From: Methylobacterium sp. J-030
Lineage (GTDB): Bacteria > Pseudomonadota > Alphaproteobacteria > Rhizobiales > Beijerinckiaceae
Direction of reading: 5' to 3'
Length of the DNA stretch: 54,828 bases
Assembly (NCBI RefSeq): GCF_022829545.1
Contig: NZ_JAKSYM010000170.1
Location: 1-54,828 of the forward strand
In this document: one piece after another, positions 29,103-37,403 of the stretch
How the letters are laid out: each line of letters opens with the position of its first letter
Numbering within the stretch: position 1 is the stretch's first letter
Position numbers and translations under genes: made by a program
Notes under the pieces: generated by a model
Told to the model about the DNA's origin: nothing
Database searches by the model: none
Seen by the model: only the letters and a program-made list of their open reading frames with translations

Positions 29103-30386
29103 TCAATCGTCGTGGCCGGCTTCGGCCTTGCCGAGCTCGGCCTTCAGCAGGAAGGTGTTGCCGATCGCGATCTCGGCGCCGGCCTCGAGCCCGGCGGCGA
29201 CCGCGTAGGCCGCGTCGTCGGACCGGCCGAGAGTGACCGCGCGCGGCTCGAACCCCTCCGCATTGCGCACGAACACCACGCTCCGGCCGGCGATCGTCTG
29301 CACGGAAGCCTTGGGGATCCGGACCGGGACCACGTCCCGGGCGATCTCCACCTCGGCGGTGACGAAGGTGCCGGGCCGCCACGCGAGATCCGGGTTCGGG
29401 AGGGCCACCACCACCCGGGCCGAGCGGGTATCGGCGTTGAGGAAGGGGCTCACGAAGATCACGCGGCCCTCGGCCTGGCGCTCGGCCCCGCCGGCCCGGC
29501 CCGGGGTGACGGCGACGCGGGCGCCCTCCCGCACCTCTGCGAGGTCCAGCGTCGGCACCGACAGCTCGATCCAGACATTGGACAGGTCCGCGACGGTATA
29601 GAGGTCGGCCGGGTCGCCCTCCTTGCCGACCGCGGTGCCGACATCGACCTTGCGCTCGACGATCCGGCCGGCGAGCGGCGCCCGCACGGGATAGCGGCGC
29701 AGGCTCGACTGGGTGGGCGTCGCCTCGTCGCGCGTCTGGGCGGCCGCCACCGCGGCGGCGTCGAGGCCCAGCGCCGACAGCTTCTGCCGGGCGAGGTCGA
29801 CGCGCAGCCGGGTCTCCAGATGGGCGGCCCGGGCGGTCTCGAAGGCGGCCTCCGAGGCGGAACGAGAGGCGAGCAGCTTCTGCTGGCGCTCGAAGTTGAT
29901 CGTCTGCAATTCGGCCTGGACCTGGGCGGTGAGATATTCGCTCTTCGCGTCGGCGACCTCGCGGCTGTCGAGGATGGCGACGACCTCGTTCGCCTGCACG
30001 GCGTCGCCGAGGCGCTTGCGCATCTCCGCCACGGTGCCGACCACCCGGGCCGGGACGCGGGCGATCCGGTCGGTGTCGGGGGTGATGGTGCCGGGAACCA
30101 GCAGGTGGCGCGCCAGCGTGCCGCCGCCGACCCGCATCGTCACGATGTCCTGGCCGGCGATCTGGTCGGGCCGCATCCGGATCACGGCGTCCGCATGATC
30201 GGTGGGCGGATGGTCGTCGCGTCCGGCATCCGGCCGGTCCACCGCCGCGGCGCGGCCGGGGCTCTCCGGGGTGAGGCCGGCGAGGGCCTGCCGGAGGCGG
30301 GCGGGCAGGGCGGGCAGGGCGCCGCCGAGGGCGATGCCGACGGCCAGAAGGACCGCGCCGACGGCGGCGGACGGGAGGATGCGCAT
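29103..30386 (-). CDS. czcB: Heavy-metal efflux adaptor (CzcB family)
   Basis: A 427-residue periplasmic membrane-fusion protein. An N-terminal hydrophobic anchor (AVGAVLLAVGIALGG) is followed by a barrel-sandwich domain (VPARVVGTVAEMRKRLGDAVQANEVV) and a helical hairpin (YLTAQVQAELQ to SALGLD). The second lipoyl half (VRAPLAGRIVERKVDVG) and barrel domains follow. The short His/Asp stretch DRPDAGRDDHPPTDHAD after the anchor could bind metal. The start is uncertain: the ATG at 30386 opens the signal anchor but lacks a strong ribosome site, and the frame extends to 30440. Confidence 0.88.
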   Translation of the reverse strand: MRILPSAAVGAVLLAVGIALGGALPALPARLRQALAGLTPESPGRAAAVDRPDAGRDDHPPTDHADAVIRMRPDQIAGQDIVTMRVGGGTLARHLLVPGTITPDTDRIARVPARVVGTVAEMRKRLGDAVQANEVVAILDSREVADAKSEYLTAQVQAELQTINFERQQKLLASRSASEAAFETARAAHLETRLRVDLARQKLSALGLDAAAVAAAQTRDEATPTQSSLRRYPVRAPLAGRIVERKVDVGTAVGKEGDPADLYTVADLSNVWIELSVPTLDLAEVREGARVAVTPGRAGGAERQAEGRVIFVSPFLNADTRSARVVVALPNPDLAWRPGTFVTAEVEIARDVVPVRIPKASVQTIAGRSVVFVRNAEGFEPRAVTLGRSDDAAYAVAAGLEAGAEIAIGNTFLLKAELGKAEAGHDD

Positions 30387-30522
30387 GGATCGGCCATGAA
30401 TCGGCCGGGACGGCGGGATGCCGCTGAGCGGTCCCGGCAAGCCCGGTCAGGTTTCGCGTGAGAGCGGACCCGGGGCCGGTTGCGGCCTCCGGGCGGGACG
30501 CGCGCCGATCGGCGGCGTCAGC

Positions 30523-30894
30523 TCACGCGCGCGGGGGCCGCGGCAGCCGGTCGGGGTCGACGGAGGGGCGGCCTTGCGCGAGGCGGGCCCGCAAGGGCCG
30601 GCCCGGCACGGGCGGCGGCGCCGTCACGGCGATCTCCAGGCGGGCGCCCAGATGACAGCCGCAATGGACATGCGCGGCGACGCCCGGATCGACATTGGTC
30701 GCGGCGGCCGGCGCGTCGAGGGCCGCGCCCTCGCCCACGGCGTGACGGTCGCCCGCGTGGAAGGCGAGATCCGCCGCGAGGCCGGTGCCCGGCCCGGCGA
30801 CCGACAGCGCCAGGACGAGCGCGAGCACGCGGACGGCGAGCGCCCACCAGCCCCGCGCCCGCACGGAGCACCTATGCCGAACCCCGAAGGTCAT
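30523..30894 (-). CDS. Small exported Cys/His protein upstream of czcB (CzcI/DUF2946-like)
   Basis: A 123-residue protein with a hydrophobic N terminus (WWALAVRVLALVLALSVAGPG). A His/Cys cluster (AAHVHCGCHLGA) and a Pro/Arg-rich end (DPDRLPRPPRA) follow. Small exported proteins of this build often precede czcCBA genes and are thought to bind or sense metal; the assignment is by position and general look. It is on the same strand, 136 bp upstream of czcB. Overlapping frames in this GC-rich stretch leave some doubt that it is the coding frame. Confidence 0.45.
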   Translation of the reverse strand: MTFGVRHRCSVRARGWWALAVRVLALVLALSVAGPGTGLAADLAFHAGDRHAVGEGAALDAPAAATNVDPGVAAHVHCGCHLGARLEIAVTAPPPVPGRPLRARLAQGRPSVDPDRLPRPPRA

Positions 30895-30951
30895 CGCGGG
30901 TCTTATGGGCGATGCGGGGGCGGGGGCACAAGAGGCCCGACTCCGCGCCGG

Positions 30952-31012
30952 CCCGAAAGGGCTGGGTCTCGACCTTTCGAGACCGCGATTGGCGCACCGG
31001 TCAGACAGGCGC
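30952..31012. repeat. Hairpin repeat, partial copy R6
   Basis: Holds only the ggtctcgacctttcgagacc hairpin plus cccgaaagggct and the conserved edge running to the AraC gene stop. The edge, read from the AraC strand, is part of the motif that also straddles the stop codons at 39855 and 41874. Confidence 0.7.
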
Positions 31013-32047
31013 TCAGGCGGCCAGCCGGAGGACCCAGTCGTAGAAATCGGGCCAGCGCTCCGTCCGGGCCGGTCGGTCCAGGGCCGCGGCGGCCTCGGAC
31101 AGGGTCTGGGCTCGGACGTCCCGGGGCGCGTGGCCGTAGGCGGCGCGGAACGCCTGGGCGAAATGCGCCGGGCTCTCGAACCCCCAGCGATACGCCACCT
31201 CCGAGACGCGGGTGCCGCGCCCGTCGCAGGCGGCGAGGTCCTGATAGGCGCGGGCGAGCCGGCGCTGACGGATGTAGCCCGACACGCCCCCGAGCGGGAC
31301 GAACAGGCGGTACAGGGCGCTGCGCGAGAGCCCGAACTTCCGGCCGAGCGTCTCGGCGTTCAGGTCCGGGGCGGCGAGTTCGGACTCGATGAACCGCCGG
31401 AGGGTGAGGAGGAGGGGGGCGCCGTCCGGGGCGTGGCCGACCCGGTCCTCCTCGGACAGGCCGGAGACCGCCGCGCCGATCAGCATCGCCGTCGCCTGCG
31501 CGGCCGCCGCGGCCTCCCGCTCCGAGAAGCCGGGGGCGTGCGCGCCGAGGGCGCGCAGGTGATCGTTCAGCATCCGCCCGAACGGGGCCGCGCCGCGAAT
31601 CACCTGACCGTGGAGCGCGTCGAGCACGGCCTGATTCGCGCCGAAGAGCCCGCGCGGCAGCACCACCGTCAGGGCCTGATAGTCCGTGGAGCGGGCGGAG
31701 AGGGGCCGCGACAGGTCGAGCAGGCAGATGTCGCCCGGCCCGCACGCCTGCTCGCTGCCGCCGACCGCGACCCGGGATCGCCCGGACAGGCGCACATGCG
31801 CCAGGACGTGGTCGACGCCCATGCGGGCCACGAGGGCACGGTCGCGGGTGAACTGCAGCCCCGAGGCGCTGGCCCGGCAGAGGATCGCGTTGCCGAGGTG
31901 CTGGACATGCGATCGCCCGCGGAATTCCGACAGATCCTCCTTCCGGATCGCGAACGTCCAGAACGGCGCGACGGCCTCGCGCCAAGCCGCGGCCTGGTGA
32001 AGACCCGGGCGCTCGTCCTCCAGATGCAGAACTGAATTCGACCGCAT
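31013..32047 (-). CDS. AraC-family transcriptional regulator
   Basis: A 344-residue regulator. The N-terminal two-thirds form a ligand-binding cupin-like domain of the AraC-binding-like type (VQHLGNAILCRASASGLQFTRD, DICLLDLSRPL). The C-terminal 100 residues carry two HTH motifs, LNAETLGRKFGLSRSALYRLF and RVSEVAYRWGFESPAHFAQAFRAAYGHAP. The second is the strongly conserved AraC signature. No obvious target is adjacent: the upstream neighbour is a small exported protein and downstream lies the metal efflux operon on the same strand. Effector unknown. Confidence 0.92.
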   Translation of the reverse strand: MRSNSVLHLEDERPGLHQAAAWREAVAPFWTFAIRKEDLSEFRGRSHVQHLGNAILCRASASGLQFTRDRALVARMGVDHVLAHVRLSGRSRVAVGGSEQACGPGDICLLDLSRPLSARSTDYQALTVVLPRGLFGANQAVLDALHGQVIRGAAPFGRMLNDHLRALGAHAPGFSEREAAAAAQATAMLIGAAVSGLSEEDRVGHAPDGAPLLLTLRRFIESELAAPDLNAETLGRKFGLSRSALYRLFVPLGGVSGYIRQRRLARAYQDLAACDGRGTRVSEVAYRWGFESPAHFAQAFRAAYGHAPRDVRAQTLSEAAAALDRPARTERWPDFYDWVLRLAA

Positions 32048-32331
32048 CGCCCGTGTGGTTTACCGCCGCGCCGGAATACTCGCCCCGGCGCGTTCCTTAC
32101 AGGATGTCGGGTTGCCGAGAAAAGGGCGGCCCCGCGTCGACGATCGCGCCCCGACAGATCTGGGGGCCGGTCCCGGACCGCAGGGTCCCACGGGATGGCG
32201 CGGGTCACCGGGATCGAGCGGCCCGGTCCGGGCGGCCCGATACGAAACGTCCCGCGAGCCGGAGGGCCGCGGGACGGGAAGTTGCACGGTTGTGAGGTCC
32301 GACGATGTCGGCGCTGATGGTTAACGGAGCG

Positions 32332-32511
32332 CTACTTCCCGCTCGGCGCGGCGCCGCTGCCGGTGGCGCCGTTGCCGGTGCTGTTGTCGCCCGCAGGGGC
32401 GCCGGAGGACGAGGTGTTGCCGTTGGGCGTGCTCTGCGCGGCGGCCATGCCGGCGGTGCCGGCGACGAGGGCAAGGGCGAGCAGGGTGGACTGGACGGTG
32501 CTGCGGGTCAT
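32332..32511 (-). CDS. Small exported Ser/Gly/Asn-rich protein
   Basis: A 59-residue precursor: signal peptide MTRSTVQSTLLALALVAGTAGMAAA, cleaved before QS. The 34-residue mature chain is made almost only of Gly, Ser, Asn, Thr, Ala and Pro and is probably unstructured. CAGGAGC precedes the ATG at 32511, which decides the start over the longer open frame. Composition resembles other small exported proteins seen in this genus. The 284 bp between this gene and the AraC start hold nothing I recognise. Confidence 0.6.
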   Translation of the reverse strand: MTRSTVQSTLLALALVAGTAGMAAAQSTPNGNTSSSGAPAGDNSTGNGATGSGAAPSGK

Positions 32512-32764
32512 GATGCTCCTGACTTCCGGACGGATCTTCGACGGGTCGGCCCATGGTCTGGTCGGTGGGGCCAGCACAGGGGCCTTCACGAGCCGGTCTG
32601 GCCTGGATAACGGCCAGCCGCCGGGCTCGTTCCGGGCTGCAAGCGAGGCCGCGGGTCTGGCGGTGCTGGCCGACCGGATCGTTAGTCGCGACACTTTCGC
32701 CCGGGAACAGGCAGGCGGCCCCCGAGCTTGTCCGGTAAACGTCAGGGCGGACGGGGGCGGGGCG

Positions 32765-32941
32765 TTGAAGATCTTCCGGATCATGCAGGCGGCGACGGGC
32801 GCGGTTCTCTGGATCGGCGCGGCGCTCGACCCCCTCACGGCCCTCGACGCGATGGCGAGCGCGGCCGGCTACCGGGACAGCAGTGGCATCCCGCCCCACC
32901 TGCGGGCGGGCGGCCTCCACGTCGAGGAAGTGGGGGCCTGA
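32765..32941 (+). CDS. Small hypothetical protein (TTG or ATG start)
   Basis: A 58-residue frame starting KIFRIMQAATGAVLWIGAALDPLTALDAM and ending HVEEVGA. TTG at 32765 follows a GGGGGCGGGG stretch; ATG at 32783 is the alternative. It lies two bases upstream of the next small gene, so the pair is probably one transcript. Not recognised. Confidence 0.4.
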   Translation: MKIFRIMQAATGAVLWIGAALDPLTALDAMASAAGYRDSSGIPPHLRAGGLHVEEVGA

Positions 32942-32943
32942 CC

Positions 32944-33186
32944 ATGACCAAGCTGTTCATCGCGCAGGTGCGCGACGCGCGGGGTCAGAAGCCCCTGGTC
33001 ACCGTCAGGGCGGAGGCCGAGGGCGAGGCGCGCCTGTTCCTGACGGCCGCCTATCCGGACGCGGAGATCGTCGCGATCGCGGAGCCCAGCGACTGGACCA
33101 GCGATGCCGATACCGGAACCCGGGCCGGCGACGTCCGTGAGCATCCGGGCGTCGCGTGGCAGATGCCCTCCAGCCTGGCGGGTTGA
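32944..33186 (+). CDS. Small hypothetical protein
   Basis: An 80-residue protein, MTKLFIAQVRDARGQKPLVTV, with a pattern of short beta strands and one helix (AEGEARLFLTAAYP) then a polar tail ending WQMPSSLAG. The ATG follows the preceding small frame by 2 bp. No signal peptide or membrane segment. No family recognised; codon usage fits the surrounding genes. Confidence 0.6.
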   Translation: MTKLFIAQVRDARGQKPLVTVRAEAEGEARLFLTAAYPDAEIVAIAEPSDWTSDADTGTRAGDVREHPGVAWQMPSSLAG

Positions 33187-33265
33187 GCGGCCCGTCCGGC
33201 GGGATTGCCGACAAATGTAGCGACGTCCTTCAGGAGATCTCAGCGCGGAACGCGGAGGCTGTGGC

Positions 33266-33610
33266 ATGACGTCCGGCGATCCGACACCGCGGCTCTTCGC
33301 GGCCGCGGCATCCCTAACCGGCACCGGGATCCTGATGTGCCGCGCGGAGCCGTCCTGGGACGGGATCCTGATCGGCCTGCTGTGTCTCGGCCTCTGGGCC
33401 CTCGGGACCGTCGCGGCCCGGACCCCTCGGGCCGCGCGGCCGGCGCGGCCGATGATGCTGGAGGCCGTCGTCGTCGAGACGCCCCGAGCCCCGCCGGAGC
33501 TGCTGCCCGCACCCCGTCGCGCCGGCCCGCCCGCGTTCGCCTCCCGCCTGCCCGAAGGGCCGCCGCACCGGCAGCGGGTGGTCGAGCGGCACACGCACCG
33601 CCGCGGGTAG
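33266..33610 (+). CDS. Small membrane hypothetical protein
   Basis: A 114-residue protein with two hydrophobic stretches, LFAAAASLTGTGILM and GILIGLLCLGLWALGTVA, the second a likely membrane helix. A Pro/Arg-rich cytoplasmic tail follows (PRRAGPPAFASRLPEGPPHR). CGCGGAGG precedes the ATG. Not recognised. Confidence 0.55.
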   Translation: MTSGDPTPRLFAAAASLTGTGILMCRAEPSWDGILIGLLCLGLWALGTVAARTPRAARPARPMMLEAVVVETPRAPPELLPAPRRAGPPAFASRLPEGPPHRQRVVERHTHRRG

Positions 33611-33700
33611 CGCACGGCCGGGTCGCCGTCCCTCGCGAGCTTCTGCCGCAGTATCGATGGGGGCCGCCCCGCGTTGCCGGGAGCCAACCCAGGAGACAGC

Positions 33701-33901
33701 ATGGCGGACAAGGCTGACGTGACGACCTACACGGTGAAGCAGGCGCTGGCCGCCAAGGTCGCGGATCACATCGAGATCGCGATCGAGGCGCAGGACGGCA
33801 CCAAGCTGAAGCTCAAGGCGACCGCCGACCAGTTGGACGCCCTGGTGGGCGATCTGGAGACCATCCTGGACGCCGACGACGCGGAGGGCGAAGCGGCCTG
33901 A
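33701..33901 (+). CDS. Small acidic hypothetical protein
   Basis: A 66-residue soluble protein. The middle, HIEIAIEAQDGTKLKLKATADQLDALVGDLETIL, reads as two beta strands and an acidic helix, and the tail is DADDAEGEAA. AGGAGACAGC precedes the ATG. It is an intact, well-formed small gene by ribosome site and codon usage. No family recognised. Confidence 0.65.
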   Translation: MADKADVTTYTVKQALAAKVADHIEIAIEAQDGTKLKLKATADQLDALVGDLETILDADDAEGEAA

Positions 33902-34453
33902 GCCGTACCGCGCCGAAGCCGTTCGGCGCACGAGCGCGCATCACGACGAAGACCGGGAGCCGTGCGTGCGGGCGACGCGATCGGGCACGGCTCCCGGCGA
34001 CAAGGACCGAGGCACGGGGCTGTTGGCGGCGCGCGCCCGGTTCCCCGCCGCGCGGGAGAGGAGACCCGCGGCCCTTCAAGCGGGCGGGCCCGCCGGGACA
34101 TCAGACCGATGCCGCCCGGGCCGGGGCGGCCGGTCCGAGACCGAAGCCCCGATCCGGGATGTCCTCAAGGCAGGCTGATTCGCGGCCGTTCTCGATCAGG
34201 ACAGGTCCTGGGCAAGACAGGTCCTGAGCAAGACACCTTCTGGGCAACACACCTCCTGGGCAAGACACTGGATAGACGGTCCTTGAGTGGGCTATGTCTG
34301 GTATGGCTCGGTCTTGACGGTTGGACCTCAGGAGGTGTGCGTGCTCGGCTGCGTCTTCACTGTTTGGGACGGCGGATCCACGCCCCCCGGGATCCGGGCC
34401 GACCGAACCGGACCGCGCGTCGCGTAGGCGCCGTCACCGGCCCGGAGAGCGCC
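33902..34453. other. Intergenic region with tandem repeat
   Basis: 552 bp between two small plus-strand genes. Apart from the 16-bp tandem repeat at 34200-34271 I see no gene. Long open frames here lack ribosome sites and have Arg/Pro/Gly-biased composition typical of GC-rich shadows. Confidence 0.4.
34200..34271. repeat. 16-bp imperfect tandem repeat, about 4.5 units
   Basis: Consecutive units gacaggtcctgggcaa, gacaggtcctgagcaa, gacaccttctgggcaa, cacacctcctgggcaa and a partial gacactgg. Each unit holds a small dyad (aggtcct). The length is not a multiple of three and no gene covers it, so it is a noncoding array that could vary by slippage. Confidence 0.85.
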
Positions 34454-34714
34454 ATGGCCGAGAGCCCACCGCCGGCACCCTATCGCCTGCAATGCGTCGT
34501 GCACCGGGAGAGCGCGAGCGGCATCATCATCCACGACGAGCAGATCCGCGCGCCGTCCGAGGACGCGGCCGTGGCGGAGGCGAAGGCGCGCTTCGCGCAG
34601 TTGCTCGCCGGACGCGCGGGCTCGGCCGCCCTGCGGGATCAGGCCGGGCGGGTCGTCTGGTCCAGACGGCAGAACACCCCCTCCGGGGCGGGGGCGCCCG
34701 AAACCGAGGGATAG
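34454..34714 (+). CDS. Small hypothetical protein
   Basis: An 86-residue soluble protein, MAESPPPAPYRLQCVVHRES, with strand-strand-helix order (QCVVHRE, GIIIHDEQIRAP, EDAAVAEAKARFAQLLAG). It ends with a Gly/Ala tail. CCCGGAGAGCGCC precedes the ATG. No family recognised. It converges with the minus-strand gene 45 bp downstream. Confidence 0.55.
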   Translation: MAESPPPAPYRLQCVVHRESASGIIIHDEQIRAPSEDAAVAEAKARFAQLLAGRAGSAALRDQAGRVVWSRRQNTPSGAGAPETEG

Positions 34715-34758
34715 CGGCTCCAAGCCTGCGTTCTGATAAGCCTTCGTTCCGACGCGCT

Positions 34759-34929
34759 CTAGCGCTGCGGTTCGAGATCGATCACCGGGCCGGCCAGATC
34801 GAAGAGCTCCTCGTCGGACAGACACCCGTCGTCGAGTTCGATCTCCGCCCGGCGCCGGAACGAGACCGCCGACAGGACGCCGAGCGAGAGCGCGCCGGCC
34901 AGGAGCGCAACCAGGATCGCAACCGTCAT
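34759..34929 (-). CDS. Small single-pass membrane protein
   Basis: A 56-residue protein: one N-terminal membrane helix (TVAILVALLAGALSLGVLSAV), positive stop-transfer FRRR, then an acidic tail (EIELDDGCLSDEELFDLAG). GGGGGAT precedes the ATG at 34929. Orientation would be tail in the cytoplasm. Function unknown. Confidence 0.6.
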   Translation of the reverse strand: MTVAILVALLAGALSLGVLSAVSFRRRAEIELDDGCLSDEELFDLAGPVIDLEPQR

Positions 34930-35082
34930 GACGAATCCCCCGGGTGCGGCGTGCAGCGGCATCAAGCACCGGCGGGATTAAGGCCGGGTTCCCGAGACGA
35001 CGCAAGAGAAACACCGGAGAAACGCGATCGGGCGCGGCGCGGCTGGGATCAAACCGCACCTCGGGTCGGGCGCGGAACGGCC

Positions 35083-35574
35083 TCACCGCTCCTCGGGCAC
35101 CGCGTCCTGCTGGCGGTCGACCTCGTCGCGCACGCCGCGCCCGGCCATCAGGATCTCGGTCATGAAGGCGGCGATCGCCGCGACCGTGCAGATCAGGGCC
35201 GCCCCGAAGCAGGCGAACAGGACCGATGCGGTAGCGCCGTCGCGCAGCGCCCCGACGAACAGGGTCAGCACGGCCAAGCCGATCAGGCAGCTCCCGAGCG
35301 AGGCGAGGGCGACCGCGATGTCGAGCACGAAGGAGCGCCGCCGCAGGAAGGTCAGCCGGCGCGACAGGCGCCGGGCCACGGCGTCCGTCGCCTGCTGTCC
35401 CTGGGCGGCCTCCGCCGAGAGGGCGTCGACCTTGTCGGAGATCCGGCCGAGTCGGGTCGAGAACACGTTGAGCAGCGTCGCGAGCGCCGAGAGCAGGAAG
35501 GCGGGCGCGAGCGCCACCTGGATGATGTGCGCGATGCTGTCGGGCTCGGTGGAGCTGAGCGAGAATCCGAGCAT
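35083..35574 (-). CDS. DUF2721 membrane protein
   Basis: A 163-residue inner-membrane protein that fits DUF2721 along its full length. It has a first hydrophobic helix AHIIQVALAPAFLLSALATLL and the signature NVFSTRLGRISDKVDAL. A basic helical linker, two further membrane helices (LDIAVALASLGSCLIGLAVL and a Phe/Ala-rich third) and a charged tail follow. The family has no known function. Monocistronic by spacing. Confidence 0.85.
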   Translation of the reverse strand: MLGFSLSSTEPDSIAHIIQVALAPAFLLSALATLLNVFSTRLGRISDKVDALSAEAAQGQQATDAVARRLSRRLTFLRRRSFVLDIAVALASLGSCLIGLAVLTLFVGALRDGATASVLFACFGAALICTVAAIAAFMTEILMAGRGVRDEVDRQQDAVPEER

Positions 35575-35875
35575 CCGGCGCTACGCCCGCGGCCGCGGCG
35601 CGCGTGTCACGGCGCGTGTCATACCCGTGGCCCATGCCCGTGGCCCATGCCCGTGGCCCATGATGCTGACGCCGCCCGGGCGAACCGCCGCCCGGGTGGC
35701 GATGCGCGGTCGCGCCTGCCGACGGCCGAAAGCCGGACGAGGCCATGTCGACGGCCGTCGGTATCACGTCTTCTGGGCCGGAATCGGCGCGGAGGGGGAG
35801 GGGGATTCGCGGCGGCACCATGCCGGCAGGGTCACCACAGGATGCCCCGCCCGTGCAAGGTGGTGAGCCTGCCGG
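35575..35875. other. Intergenic region with 13-bp repeats
   Basis: 301 bp upstream of the DUF2721 gene. It contains the triple 13-bp repeat at 35624-35662; otherwise no gene, RNA or operator was recognised. Confidence 0.4.
35624..35662. repeat. 13-bp perfect tandem repeat, three units
   Basis: Three exact copies of cccgtggcccatg, starting 50 bp upstream of the DUF2721 start codon. The unit contains a short tggcca-like dyad. It is within the probable promoter or leader of that gene. Confidence 0.85.
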
Positions 35876-36028
35876 TCACCGGAGCCGCCACACCCGCGGA
35901 TTGGTGACGACGGCGGCCAGGACGTAGCAGGCGAAGCCGAGCGGCGTCCCGTAGGCCACCACCACGACGCCGATCCCGATCCAGACCACCAGGAGGGCCA
36001 GCATCGACAGCAGGGCGATCGGATTCAT
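35876..36028 (-). CDS. Small membrane protein, 50 residues
   Basis: MNPIALLSMLALLVVWIGIG begins two adjacent hydrophobic helices; the second is FACYVLAAVVT, and the chain ends NPRVWRLR. GGGGGAGGCGC directly precedes the ATG, a strong ribosome site. It lies 31 bp downstream of the next gene on the same strand, so they are probably cotranscribed. No family recognised. Confidence 0.65.
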   Translation of the reverse strand: MNPIALLSMLALLVVWIGIGVVVVAYGTPLGFACYVLAAVVTNPRVWRLR

Positions 36029-36059
36029 GCGCCTCCCCCGGATCCGCCGCGCCGTGCCG

Positions 36060-36440
36060 TCACGGTGCGGGCGGCCGCGCCTGCACGACGATGGCCGCCG
36101 GCAGCGCGCGTCGGATGCAGGCGAGCGACGCCGCCACCGCCGCCCGGTCCAGGAACGGCCCGAACACCACCGGCGCGTCGCCGGGCGGCGTCGCCGCGAA
36201 GGTGTCGAGCGCGTCGACCCGGGCCGTGAGGCGGCAATCCCGGCCCGCCCGTGCGATCGCGGCATCCGCGGGGGTCGGGCCCTCGGGTCCGATGTAGCGG
36301 GACAGGAGCGTGCTCCGGACCGAGCCGGCATAGATCCACCAGCCGACCGTATCCTCCTCGACCGCTTCGGCCGTGTGCGGCCGCAGGAGGGCGAGGGCCA
36401 GAATCACGCCCGTCCGGAGGGGTTTCCACCGATCCGCCAT
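36060..36440 (-). CDS. Exported hypothetical protein, SPOR-like fold possible
   Basis: A 126-residue protein with a signal-type N terminus (LRTGVILALALLRPHTAEA). The mature part, GWWIYAGSVRSTLL through VVFGPFLDRAAVAASLACIRRALPAAIVVQA, has the beta-alpha-beta look of SPOR-type sequences (yvvfGPf, then a helix, then a final strand). The likeness is weak. The ATG at 36440 is preferred over the one 30 bp upstream because it places the positive residues just before the hydrophobic core. Confidence 0.6.
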   Translation of the reverse strand: MADRWKPLRTGVILALALLRPHTAEAVEEDTVGWWIYAGSVRSTLLSRYIGPEGPTPADAAIARAGRDCRLTARVDALDTFAATPPGDAPVVFGPFLDRAAVAASLACIRRALPAAIVVQARPPAP

Positions 36441-36489
36441 CCCTGCCCCGATGCCAACGCCCGATGCCAACGCCCGATGCGGCGGCGCT

Positions 36490-37302
36490 TCAGGGTGCCA
36501 CCGCGTCCTGCTGCAATCCTTGCGCGTCGAAGATCCGCCTTACAAGCCCCGAGGCCTTGGCCCGGTCGAGCCACCGGCTCACGGAGGCGAGGGCTGCCGG
36601 CCGTCCTTTCGGGACCGCCACCGCGACCAGGGTCTGCTGGAAGCTGCCGGCCACGATCCGCGAGCCCGGCACCTGCGGCTGGATCGGCCGGAGCTGGTCG
36701 CGCGCCAGGGCCAGCGCGTCGGCCCGGCCCGCGCGCAGCTGCTCGACCGCCTCCGCGACGGTGCCGACCAGCGCCGGCTGCGTCGCCGTCAGCGTCCGCG
36801 CCGCGGCCCGTGCGGTGGTCGAGCCGGCCACCGCGACCACGCGCATGCCGGGCCGGTCGACCCCGGCGAGATCCGCGACGCCCGAGGCCAGGGTGACTAG
36901 GTAGGTGCTCTCCAGGGCCGCGTAGCCCGGTCCGAAATCGACCTTCTCCCGCCGGGCCGCGTCGACCGGCATGAAGGCGAGGTCGATCAGGCTGCCGCTC
37001 TCCGCCTCGGTGATCGCGCCGGTATTCGGGAACACCGTGAAGGTCACCGGCATCCCTTCGGACGCGGCGAACGCCCGGGCGAGTTCGACCGCGACGCCCT
37101 GCGGCGCCCCGTCGGCACCGCGCCGGACGAACAGCACCCCGGGGGTCGGCGCCTCCGCGACGCCGACCCTTAAGGTCCCGCCGGGCGCCAGCGTCGCGCG
37201 GGCGGTCTCCCGGCCGGCATCTTGGGCAGCGGCGTCCTGAGCGCAGCCCACCGTCGGGCCAGCGATCAACGGAAGAACGACGAGGAGTTGCTCGACACGC
37301 AT
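36490..37302 (-). CDS. Periplasmic solute-binding protein, amino-acid type (SBP_bac_3)
   Basis: A 270-residue exported binding protein. It has a short signal region (LLVVLPLIAGPTVGCA, with a Cys that could be a lipobox), then GGTLRVGVAEAPTPG, GVAVELARAFAASEGMPVTF and IDLAFMPVDAARREKVDFGPGY. These are the conserved elements of the polar amino-acid binding family. No permease or ATPase is adjacent, so it may be an orphan receptor-type binder. ATG at 37302 or GTG nine bases upstream may start it; neither has a strong ribosome site. Ligand unknown. Confidence 0.8.
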   Translation of the reverse strand: MRVEQLLVVLPLIAGPTVGCAQDAAAQDAGRETARATLAPGGTLRVGVAEAPTPGVLFVRRGADGAPQGVAVELARAFAASEGMPVTFTVFPNTGAITEAESGSLIDLAFMPVDAARREKVDFGPGYAALESTYLVTLASGVADLAGVDRPGMRVVAVAGSTTARAAARTLTATQPALVGTVAEAVEQLRAGRADALALARDQLRPIQPQVPGSRIVAGSFQQTLVAVAVPKGRPAALASVSRWLDRAKASGLVRRIFDAQGLQQDAVAP

Positions 37303-37403
37303 CGGGGGCACCAGCCGGGAAGGGAGCGTCCGGGAACCGGCGATCCCGCGTCATCGAAACCGGTCAGGGTCCGGTCTTGATCCCCCGGCCGCACCGCGGG
37401 CGA

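Noticed and set aside
33962..34453. N-terminal extension of the 34454 gene
   Set aside because: The extension runs through the 16-bp tandem repeat and has no domain; the ATG at 34454 has a ribosome site.
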